The translations under genes and the position numbers were made by a program. The notes below the pieces were generated by a model. That model was not told the DNA's origin and made no database searches. It worked only from the letters and a program-made list of their open reading frames with translations. From Chionoecetes opilio (Eukaryota; Arthropoda; Malacostraca; Decapoda; Majidae), in NCBI GenBank assembly GCA_016584305.1, contig JACEEZ010020455.1:208501-272500 (forward strand): a stretch of 64,000 bases of DNA, in the 5' to 3' direction. Every line of letters begins with the position of its first letter. Within the stretch, counting starts at the first letter, position 1. Of this stretch, positions 54,715 through 64,000 are shown piece by piece.

Positions 54715-55878
54715 ATGTCATTCCCCGTTTTGTCACCCGCGGCAAGCGGCTCGGAGGATGACGAAGGGGAAATTGCTTCCCCACCCTTTGAACCACTAAA
54801 CATGACACATTCCTCCCCGCTACCGGGGGACGCGATATCAAGTTTGATTCGCTATCTGGAGGAGTCCCGGTTATCAGCTGATAACCGACGCATCCAGGAT
54901 GAAGAGGAGAGGTGCCAGCGTAATGAGGAGAGATGATTACGTGACAACGAGGCCAGGAGAAAGGAGGAGGATTCACGTTTTCAAATTCTTGTTACACTTC
55001 TGTCTCCTCTGCACAGACCGCAGTCTGCGGCCAGCGCGCGGGACATTCCTTCACCTCCACTCCCCCTCGATGCCGGTGCGAGCGGCGCATTACCCACGGT
55101 CGTGACTCCCGCGACAACCACCGCCCTACTCGACGCTTCTCCTGTGGCTGCCACGCCCACGGTCGCGAATCCCGCGACAACCACCGCTCCACTCGACGCT
55201 TCTCCTGTGGCTGTCACGCCCACCGTCGCGACTTCCGCTGGCAAGCATGTGGCCCACAGTCCACCGACGTTGCTGGCCGACTCTTCCTTCCAAGTTTTCC
55301 GGCAGTGGCGTCGTCTGTGGGAAGATTACTCTTCCATGCTGGATTCACAGAGGCTGCCACGACATAAGCAACTCATCCAGCTGCGGATGGCTGTGTCATT
55401 GGATGTACAAAGGATCCTAGAACATACCCTAGGGATCGCACCTGACACTTCCTTGACTGTGACAGAGGTCTTAGACACCCTACAGTCCCACTTCAAGAGT
55501 CAACGAAATGAAGCACTACGCCGTCGAGAACTCCTGTGTTGTAAGCAGGCTGACGGCGAGTCATTCTCCGATTTCTTCGTACGCCTGTAGAACCTGGCAG
55601 AGGAGGTCGACTTGTGTACTGGTAACGTTATGACGTGCGCAGAGATCCAATTGAAAATGGTTCTGCTGATGGGTGTGCGAGATGAAGAGCTGATTCAACG
55701 CCTTACCTCCCTAGACACAGGCGCTTCTCTTCAAGACGTGGTCACTTGTTGCCGTTCCTTCGAAGCCACCCGCCATACAGCCTCCGCTATATACTCGTCT
55801 CCAAGCCAGCTTCGCGTACAAGACGCCTCATTCACCTCAACAGCCACCTTCAGGTCAGCGCGTGAAGACTCAACATAG
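54715..55878 (+). pseudogene. gypsy gag, two in-frame stops
   Basis: Begins MSFPVLSPAASGSEDDEGEI. It has a variable region with repeated Thr/Ala/Pro units, then a capsid-like region (FRQWRRLWEDYSSML, GESFSDFFVRL). In-frame TGA at about 54934 and TAG at 55588 break it. Same frame throughout, ending at 55876-55878. Pol starts in another frame overlapping this end. Confidence 0.85.
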
Positions 55879-58800
55879 AACAGCGGTTCCCAGCCCTGTT
55901 CACTCCTGCCAATCCTGTGCGCGGCGTCATGGCCCAAAGTGTCCGGCCAGGGCTGCGTCTTGTTACAACTGCGGCTGTCAAGGTCATTGGGCGGTGACTG
56001 ACAAGTGTCCCGCCAAGACAGCCCAATGCCGCCTCTGCACCAGGACTGGCCACTACGACAGATTCTGCCGCAACACGCCTAGCCACGATGGCCAGGGTGG
56101 CGCGTTAAACGTTGGTCGCGCATCACTCACCTCACGGCGTAAATACAGCAACTGTCGTAGCCTAACAGATACCTCACCTTCCAGTGCCATGACTCCCACC
56201 CCGGTCTGCGTTCACCTGGTGCACGGCGAGTCCACTTCAAGGCTCCAGATGTTACCAGACACAGGCGCCGACGTCACTGTCATCGGCACGAGACACCTGC
56301 AAATGCTTCACATCCCCCTCAGCAGCCTACAGTCTCTACCGTCCACTACTACGCTGACAGCGGATGGGTCAGTAATGACACCTGCTGTGGGATGTTTTTA
56401 CGCTACTTTACGGCTCCACAGGAAATCTTGTACCACCAAGATACAGGTGCACGAGGGTATTCAAACGCCCCTCATGTCCTACGGCCACTGCATGGAGCTG
56501 GCTATCATTTCACCTGCCTTCCCGAAGCCACTATTGGAGGTCAAGCACGTCAACAGATCCGCTGAGATGACTCTCCTTCCTACCACGTCCCCGTCAGCTG
56601 CACGGGCGCACTTTCTGCGCGAGTTTTCGGACGTTTTACTCTCCAAGGCGGATCTCAAAACGTCTCCTCTGAAACCCATGGTGAGCAAACCCATGAGGAT
56701 TCACGTGAAGGAGAGAGCCGTTCCATTCGCCATTCACACACCGAGGCAGGTTTACTTCGCTTTCCAGCGTCAAATTCAGGAGGAACTTGAGTCGATGACA
56801 CGTCAGGGAATCATCAAGCCTGCCGGTGACGACCCTTCAGAGTGGTGTCACCCGCTAGTCGTCGTGGCTAAGGATAAAGGTGTGAGAATCACGGTTGACT
56901 TGACGAAACTCAACTCTCAAGTGGCCTTGATGCGCCCAATGACATCCTGCCCCAACTCCATTCACCGCTGTCCGCAGTGTCAACCCGTCAGCGCGTTTTT
57001 TCACCACAGCGGACGCCTTGTGCAGGTACTGGCAGTTGGAACTACACGAGGACGACCAACACCTGACAACCTTTATCACACCATACGGCCGCTTTCAACA
57101 CTGCAGAGGTCCCATAGGTTTCTCGGCTACCGGTGACGCTTACTGTCTCCGCGGCGACCTGTCCCTGCAGGGTGTAGATAACTGCGTTAAGGTGGTTGAC
57201 GACATTCTCCTCTTCGACGACGACTTCCCCACGCATCTCCAACGTATTCACCAGATGCTCACTAGATGTCGCAAGTACGGGATCACACTTAACAAGGACA
57301 AGTTTGTGGTCGCCGCGCCTAGTGTGAACTTCTGCGGGTATAACTTCTCAGCTGAGGGCGTGGCCGCGGATGAGGACAGAGGCAGTGCCATCCGGGACTC
57401 CGCGACTCCCGCTAACTTGACTGACCTCCGCTCATTCATGGGCCTGGTGAACCAGTTGTCAGAGTTCACCCCAGCCATCGCCGCTGCCGCCCAGCCACTC
57501 CGCCCCCTGATGAGGCCGAAAAGAACGTTTACTTGGACACCTGATCACGACGAGGCCTTCAGTCGTGTCAAGACGGCGCTGCTTCGACCGCCGATTCTCG
57601 CTCACTTTGACCCAGCACTTCCAGTTATTCTTCAAAGTGACGCCTCTCGCCTCTACGGGCTTGGTTACGCCTTTCTGCAAGACCATGGCCAGGGACGCAC
57701 ATGCCTCGTTCAGTGTGGCTGAAGATTCCTCGCTGACGCCGAGACCCGCTATGCCACCATTGAACTCGAGCTGCTCGCCGCCGCCTGGGCCATGTCGAAG
57801 TGCAGGCCTTACTTGATAGGCCTACAGAGCTTCACGTTGATGACGGACCATCGACCCCTGATCCCGATTCTCAACCACTACACCTTGAACGCGGTTGAGA
57901 ACCCTCGCCTCCAACGCCTCAAGGAGAAGGTTTCGCCCTACCTGTTTACGGCCATGTGGCGTGCTGGGAAGCAGCTCTGCATCCCCGATGCCCTGTCACG
58001 AGCCCCAGTTAGCCGCCCCACGCCAGAGGACGAGATGGTGTGCGCCGAAGCCGCAGCACACCTCAGGAGCGTCGTGTCCCTCAACGCCATCAACCAGGAT
58101 CAGGACCCTTCACACCTCGATCCGCCACACCAAGACGCCGATAGGACGATCCAGGAACTCCGAGCCGCAGCAGCGACAGACCCGTCGTACACCCGCCTAC
58201 GGGACTGCGTGACGTCAGGATTCCCTCCTAATCGGTACACCCTGCACAGCTCTCTACTCCCCTACTGGAAATTCCGTGACTGCCTGTACGCAGACGGGGA
58301 GCTGGTCCTGTATGGCCAGAGAATTATGGTTCCTGCAGCCCACCGCCGCTGCACCCTTGCTCGGCTGCACGACAGTCACCGAGGTGTCGCAGCCACGAAG
58401 CGCCGGGCACAGCAGACTGTCTTCTGGCCAGGTATCGATGCCGACATTACCAGCACCGTCCAAGCCTGCGAGCCATGCCAGATCCTACAGCCCAGTCAGC
58501 AACAGGAACCACTACTGTGCGACGACCACCCCTCCAGGCCTTTCGAGTCCGTCTCCACAGACTTTTTCTCCGTCGCCGGGAAGTCGTTCCTGGTCATCGC
58601 GGACAGACTCTCCGGCTGGCCTGTGGTCGTCCCCTGCGGGGCCGATACTACCGCCACGCACACCATACGGCTCTTCTGCCGGTACTTCCGGGAAGTTGGT
58701 GTCCCGCTCCGCCTCAGGACTGACGGCGGGCCCCAATTCACCAACACTGCCTTCCGGAACTTCACGGAGCGCTGGGGTGTCTACCACGCGGTATCTTCGC

Positions 58801-59420
58801 CACATTACCCCCAGTCTAATGGCCACGCCGAGGCGGCCGTCAAGTCGGTGAAACACCTCATCCTCAAGACGGCGCCCAACGGCAACATCGACAGTGAAGA
58901 CTTCGACAGGGGTCTCCTGGAGCTTCGCAACACTCCTAACTCCACGGGACGATCCCCTGCGATGACACTTTATGGCCACCCGCTCCGCTCCTGTGTCCCT
59001 GCCCATCCTGAGTCCTTCTCGGAGGAGTGGCAGGCCCGCACAGAGGACTGTGATCGCCGAGCTGTCGCCCGTGCTGAGCAGGTCAAGGCTCAGTACGACC
59101 AGCATGCCCGCCCCCTACCCAAGCTGTGTGTCGGCCAGACCGTCCGTGTCCAGGACCCGACATCACACCGCTGGGACAAGGTCGAGGTTGTTATGGGCTG
59201 CAGCACGACCAGGGACTTCGAGGTGCGTCTCCCAAGTGGGCGCGTCTGGTGGCGAAACCGCCGTTTCCTCCGACCCGTTCCAACCCCTAGTGACGACACC
59301 CTCCCCCATATCCCTGTGTCCCCTTGCTCGGACAAGAAAATCACGTCCCCTTTCATTCACCCCCCTGTGACCCCGCGCCGTTCTAAGAGGCTCAAAGAAA
59401 AGGAGTCTGCTCGAGACTAG
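55862..59420 (+). pseudogene. gypsy pol (protease, RT, RNase H, integrase), broken
   Basis: Zinc knuckles CYNCGCQGHW and CRLCTRTGHYDRFC at 55950-56070; protease LPDTGADVTVIG near 56255; RT with GVRITVDLTKL and the catalytic [11 protein letters not shown] near 57190; RNase H DASRLYG and TDHRPLIP; an HHCC zinc finger near 58340-58480. Integrase DDE residues lie in STDFFS, RTDGGPQF and NGHAEAA (58550-58830). A frameshift at about 56930-57010 and TGA at 57720 interrupt it. Stop TAG at 59418-59420. Confidence 0.92.
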
Positions 59421-59431
59421 CGCTACGAGCG

Positions 59432-59447
59432 TGAAGGAGGAGGGAGG
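59432..59447 (+). other. Polypurine tract
   Basis: GAAGGAGGAGGGAGG immediately before the right LTR, the expected plus-strand primer site. Confidence 0.85.
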
Positions 59448-59747
59448 TGTGGATATGTGAATATAACCAGACAGTCACACCTACATAATATTCATGCCTC
59501 TTAATAATTCCTACACATACATGCTATGTTGCAACACTGTACGCGACACGGCAGCGTTGCACATTGCCTCTCAGGCCCTCATGTAACTAGTCGTTGCTCT
59601 CTAGCCGGACCGCTAACACCAGCCCTCCGCTGGTGGTCCCGCATATCTCTGTTCTGTATAATAAACCAACTACGGAAGATGCTCGCTTCTCTTTCGGATA
59701 AACTCCCCTCAACCACTCCGGTTAATCACTGCAAACCTCGAGCACCA
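59448..59747 (+). repeat. Right LTR
   Basis: 300 bp, TG...CA, followed by the GGAAA duplication. Confidence 0.95.
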
Positions 59748-59752
59748 GGAAA

Positions 59753-60395
59753 CAATGTATTGAGGCTAGAAATTGAGCTAATAGGGTGTTAGGATTCATT
59801 ACCAGGAGTGTTAAAAGTAGAAGTCCTGAGGTTATTCTAAAGCTTTACTTGGCTCTAGTCAGACCTCACCTAGACTATGCGGTTCAGTTTTGGTCTCCGT
59901 ATTACAGGATGGATATTGCCTTGTTAGAATCAGTGCAGAGAAGGATGACCAACATGATACAGGGGAAACGTAACTTTAGTTATGAGAAGAGATTGAAGCT
60001 ATTATATTTACACCCACTTGAGAGGCATAGAGTAAGGGGCGATCTGATAGAAGTTTTTAAGTGGTTAAAGGGATACAATAAAGGAGATGTAGGAAAAGTT
60101 CTTATGGCTAGTAACCAGGGTTGAACAAGAAGTAACGGATTTAAATTGGAAAAGCGTAGATTTAAAGAAGAAATAGGGAAAACTGGTTCACAAATAGGGT
60201 GGTAAATGATTGCAATGGACTCAGTCGTCAGGTAGTTAGTGCAGATTCATTAGGGAGCTTTAAAAGGAGGCTAAACAAATTATTCATGGATGGGGATGAA
60301 AGGTGGATGTAGGTAGTGTTAAGTAACAGGAACTACCTCGTGTATGTATCACGGCCTCTTGTAGCTTTCTTATTTCTTAATGTTCTTATGTTCTT
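59753..60395 (+). mobile_element. LINE family A, part right of the gypsy element, with 3' end
   Basis: C-terminal RT region ([38 protein letters not shown]) with the stop near 60122, then the 3' UTR shared with the four shorter copies. The tail is TTCTTATGTTCTTATG repeats ending near 60395. Confidence 0.88.
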
Positions 60396-61019
60396 ATTGT
60401 AAACGAGCTTCTAAATGCAAAATTCGTTTCACAAAGAAATCACTAATACTATGTAAGATAACTTAAGAATGAGTGTGATCTCACATATTAATCCTTCAAT
60501 TGGTAGTGGCTCTTGTGTCCAGACGTATCGTAATGACATCCCCTTTTCCGTCCTTGATCAATGTTGCGTGTTTCCCTCTATCGGTTAAAAGCGGAACTAT
60601 ATTGTTTACGGTCGTTGCCATGGTTACCTTACACGGTTGGTGACCCAAACAAACATCGACTAGAGTATCCGCTGCGATATTCTTCACATTATGGCTCTTT
60701 GTGGGCGGTGGGCGTGGCCTTAAGGACATCATCATGGGCGCAGACGTATTGCATGCGTTTATCAATATGCCTCCAAAAGAAAAATATCAATATGCTGGAA
60801 TGTTTCGCTAAATGTGTTGCAAAAAGTGAAAAAAATAGGTAATTATGTGAAGGCTATTGAACTGGGCAGATGGTAGATTGCGTGATGGACTGACATGGAG
60901 CAATACATTAAGAGACATTAGATTTTGGAAGAGGTAAAAAGTTTCAATGAGACGTCTGATGACCCTTCCTTATTGACGCCTTGACTCTGAGCGATCTATG
61001 CTAAAAAAGGCACGGGGGT
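60396..61019. other. Intergenic, unassigned; upstream of the 61020 gene
   Basis: No gene or repeat family recognised. It probably includes the promoter of the next gene. CCGCTGCGAT and GGGCGGTGGGCGTGG give local GC-richness near 60670-60720. Confidence 0.4.
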
Positions 61020-61344
61020 ATGGGGGGTCAGGTGGAGGCCATCGTGCTCTCCCCCGCCCCGGCCCGCGAGGAGGAGACGGTGCAGGACGGGAGGTTGCAG
61101 GAGAAGGAGGACCGGGAGCTCTGGCGTCAAGGTAACCAAGGGGAAAGAACCGCAGGGAAAAGGCAAGACTCTGATGTGTCTGGAAAGGAGGATGAAAGAG
61201 AAGAAGAAAAAGAAGACGCAGAAAGCGGGGGAGGTGAAGACAGTAAGGACGCTGAAGAAGAATTAAAACAGGATGGGGGTGACAACGAGGCGGCGGGACA
61301 GACAGGACCCGACGGAGATAAAGTCGAGGAGGGCACTGCTAGAG
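61020..61344 (+). CDS. Unknown gene, exon 1
   Basis: ATG after GGGGGT. Acidic repeats. Ends GGCACTGCTAGAG with donor gtgagt, phase 1. Confidence 0.6.
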
Positions 61345-63311
61345 GTGAGTGTGCTGTGTTGCAAGTGGTAAGGGTGGCGAGTGGTGGGCGGAGGCGGGTC
61401 ATGAGGATGGGCGGAACCTGATGGGTGGGCGGGGCTATCTAGGGTGGGAGAGTTGGTTGGGTGATCCAAGACCGTTCAGTCCAGCTAGTGGGAGGCAGGC
61501 AGTGGTAACAAGCCGGGGCACCATTTCCGTTTGTCACCTACCTTGGTAAAGTTATTCTGTCTTATTGATGATGGGAATTTTCATGAGTATGAGACAGAGG
61601 AAAAGTAAAGACAAAAAGTAGAAGCAAAGTTATGTCATACCAAATCAACAAATCAGTCAATCTTCAATGCCCAATATTTTTTCAAGAAGATGAATAATGT
61701 TGCACGTGTTTGTGTCGCACCGATGACACACTTGTCGCATGCTGACGTGAAGCAAAACATAAATGTCACCAGACACATGCAACATTTCGAGATAATTTAA
61801 GTTTTGCTACTAATCATAATTAACCCCTTGAGACCCAGAACTTAATTTCCATTGTAATTTGGGTACCATTAGACGATTTTTAGTGAATATAAGCAATAGT
61901 TAATAGTATTGACCTGTTTAGTATCCTTGTCGACAAACTAATTTGGTATATTGAGTCACTTTTCGTAATTTTATGGCAAACAACAGACGAATTTTTATAG
62001 CAAAGGAAAGATCTGGGTGTGAAGGAGTTAAAATAATCACAGAAAAACACTGTGACCTCTGGCCAAAAACTAGTTCTTAGTCTAATCACTAGCCAAGCAA
62101 AAAATCTCGACAAGTTTGCAATTACATAATTATTTTATTGTGCATCCCACTTTATTCTAAATTATGTACACCTAAAAGAATTATAACCTTATTGTAGGAG
62201 ACTGTAAGATATATCACTGATTATCTTTACTACCCGTAACATGCGTTCTGAGACATAGATCAATGAATGTAAATATTCGCGACAAAAGATTATTTCAAAT
62301 ATTGACCACAGAATATATCTCTACAAAACTCCAGAAGAGAGCAGTAAGACGATCACCGCAGAAGATCGCTCTGGTCAGAAGAAACGGAAAGGGAGAGGAA
62401 GCAGAGACGACAAGCGCCCTTCTGTCGAAATCAGGATCCACCCTCCCAGCACTAAGCGGTTAGCAAGTTCAGTAAAACAATCCAAAAAAAATACAAACAC
62501 TTCCAATCGGAAAAAAGCGCCCGACGGCAGCTTGAAGCTACCAAAGATGCGAGACGGTGGGGATAAGGGGAACAAGCTTTCTTCTCCGGTAGGAGGAAGC
62601 TCAAGAGATGCTTCCCCCGAGCAAGGGCGCAGCAAGTATGAAAAGAATGATTTTCTAAGTTTTGTGGAATTTTTTAGTGTAAATATGAAATCTCATATTT
62701 TCTTGTCAGCAGGATGTACAGTACACTGAACTTGTTACATATTATTTTGCGTGGGAAAGATCTCCTACCGGACGGGCATCACCTAAAGGAGGCGGAAAGG
62801 GTTCTGACGTCGATGAAAAGGCCAAGTCCATCATCAACAAGACCTCTGATTCTGATAAGGTGAGTGAGAGGTACTTAAGATTTGCTGCCAGTCCGATCTA
62901 ATCATCCATATATTATTTCAATCCCGCTCGTAGGGTGTGATGTGAATGTGTTCAACAAAACTCAGTGTAAATATCTCACCTAAAATGGGAAATCTATAAA
63001 ACGTCCTTAAAAACTTAGCAGAAATGAACCATTTAGAAAACAAACTATATAGTAGGCTACTCATAAAAGATCCAATGAATAGAGATGATGACAGAGATAC
63101 TGCATCTCTCGGACAGCTGATGGAGTCGTACATGGGGCAGGACGCGGACGAAAGCAATAAGAAGACCAACAGTGTCGGCGGCGAGGCCCCTGCACCACCA
63201 TCCTCTCACCCGAGGAAGCCGCCCGTGGAGGACAGGGCGCTGCAGGCGGTCCTCGCGGCCCGCAGGAGGAGCCTTGAGAACGCTGGCAAGGCCGAGCCGG
63301 TTGGTGGATGA
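61020..63311 (+). CDS. Unrecognised multi-exon gene, charged low-complexity protein
   Basis: Coding exons 61020-61344, 62335-62635, 62760-62859 (or to 62872) and about 63082/63095-63311; the first three join in phase. Residues 1-108 are strongly acidic (EEETVQDGRLQEKEDREL, EDEREEEKEDAESGGGED). The second exon is Lys/Arg/Ser-rich (RSGQKKRKGRGSRDDKR). The third has SPTGRASPKGGGKGSD. The last ends ALQAVLAARRRSLENAGKAE and a TGA at 63309-63311. No domain is recognised. Composition suggests a disordered, possibly nuclear protein. The exon model comes from splice phases alone, so start and last junction are uncertain. Confidence 0.55.
61820..62031. mobile_element. piggyBac-like MITE, P1 family, copy 10
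   Basis: TTAACCCCTTGAGACCCAGA ... GTGAAGGAGTTAA, inside intron 1 of the unknown gene. Confidence 0.88.
62335..62635 (+). CDS. Unknown gene, exon 2
   Basis: Acceptor actccag. Two bases complete Glu, then ESSKTITAEDRSGQKKRKGR and KKAPDGSLKLPKMRDGGDKG. Donor gtatga, phase 2. Confidence 0.6.
62760..62859 (+). CDS. Unknown gene, exon 3
   Basis: One base completes Lys, then SPTGRASPKGGGKGSDVDEK. Donor gtgagt at 62860, or an alternative gtactt at 62873 that would suit the last exon's phase better. Confidence 0.5.
63095..63311 (+). CDS. Unknown gene, last exon (5' edge uncertain)
   Basis: The frame reads RDTASLGQLMESYMGQDADE, then SSHPRKPPVEDRALQAVLAA, ending TGA. Candidate acceptors AATAG at 63081 or GACAG at 63094. 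Confidence 0.5.
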
Positions 63312-64000
63312 GCGAATGGCGGTGGATGAGTGAATGTTTGTGGATGCGTGCGTGTATGTGTCTACGGCTTGGAGGTTTAGATGGATGGATGATAGGTGAG
63401 CGACAGTGACGCATGTGTGAGTGAATCCAATTACTCTATTCAGTGGGTAGGCAAGCGATCAGACAAAGATCATCGTAATGGATGTGGTGGCTGGATGAAG
63501 GATCCATTAATTAGAGCGTTTGAGGCATGAGTGGAGTCCATTGATATAAAGCACCCAACACGGAGTTTGACATCGGCTTTGGGGCCTTGCAGTGGCGAAT
63601 GAAGCGTGACTATTCATAAGAGGTTGTCAAGACAGATACATAGTCGCTTAAATCTGACTCTAGATGGTGAAACGAGCTATCTAACGACAAACCCGATCAC
63701 ACACCCACATTCACCACGAGAGAATAATGCTAAACATCAAAACAATAAACGATGAAAAATCTCAAACGAGTCATGAAGCAAGGATTAGGATGAAGATAAC
63801 ATTAAGGTGAAAAAAAAGGAAAAAAAAGGACAGCTGGATACAGTACAATGGATTAGCAAGACAATACATAAGATTGGTAAAGAACCGAGAATATTTATAA
63901 CAAAACAGAAGCGAGCCTCAGAAAGGGGTATAGGAATTAAAGGGCATGTGAATGAATGGGTGAGTGAGTGAGTGAGTGCCGAAAAGATGGATGTGTAGGG
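63312..64000. other. Downstream of the unknown gene
   Basis: 3' UTR-like. GGATGGATGATAGG and GTGAGTGAGTGAGTGAGTG short tandems. No further gene seen before the window ends. Confidence 0.5.

Larger units (their letters stand above)
53959..59747 (+). mobile_element. Ty3/gypsy LTR retrotransposon, near complete (5,789 bp)
   Basis: Two 300-bp LTRs starting TGTGGATATGTG and ending GAGCACCA, 5-bp target duplication GGAAA (53954-53958, 59748-59752). Domain order is gag, zinc knuckles, aspartic protease, reverse transcriptase, RNase H, integrase, which defines Ty3/gypsy. No envelope-like frame follows integrase. By eye the LTRs differ at about 8 of 300 positions, so insertion is fairly recent. Coding is broken by three stops and one internal frameshift, so this copy is not autonomous. 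Confidence 0.95.

Overview
This is animal nuclear DNA, most likely from an arthropod and probably a decapod crustacean. Genes have GT-AG introns of up to about 9.5 kb. TTAGG/CCTAA tracts (the arthropod telomere word) are scattered through it, microsatellites are abundant, and most of the length is transposable elements. The species cannot be named from sequence alone.

Layout. Positions 1-2200 are satellite-like and simple repeats. A promoter-like stretch (2210-2728) leads into a complete CNDP2 (cytosolic non-specific dipeptidase, M20 family) gene on the + strand, 2729-32079. All exon phases join and the product is 477-478 residues. Its exon 9 exists in three tandem, frame-compatible versions that look like mutually exclusive alternatives. 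A WD40-repeat gene runs toward it on the - strand (47421 to 32587, 11 coding exons, about 554 residues, one apparent single-base deletion). The two genes end tail to tail within about 0.5 kb. The right third is retroelement-rich: an RTE-type LINE, a SINE inside that LINE, a hAT element, and a 5.8-kb Ty3/gypsy element with both 300-bp LTRs sitting inside another LINE. A multi-exon gene of unknown function follows at 61020-63311 (+).

Mobile elements are deeply nested and the joints can be read. About ten piggyBac-like MITEs (TTAA targets) lie mostly in introns. One of them, in CNDP2 intron 7, was interrupted by a hAT element and again by a 6,079-bp pogo/Tigger-like unit (18759-24837) flanked by TA. 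That unit has two direct copies of a 1.3-1.5-kb pogo-like element around 3.25 kb of cargo: a purine-rich minisatellite, a long hairpin and an intronless, poly(A)-tailed gene copy encoding a CCDC25-like (NFACT-R) protein in one reading frame broken by two TAG codons. It looks like a composite transposon that moved a host gene copy, and is the most unusual object here. The window also holds at least six long inverted-repeat (foldback) elements, one with perfectly matching 104-bp arms around a CCTAA-rich loop.
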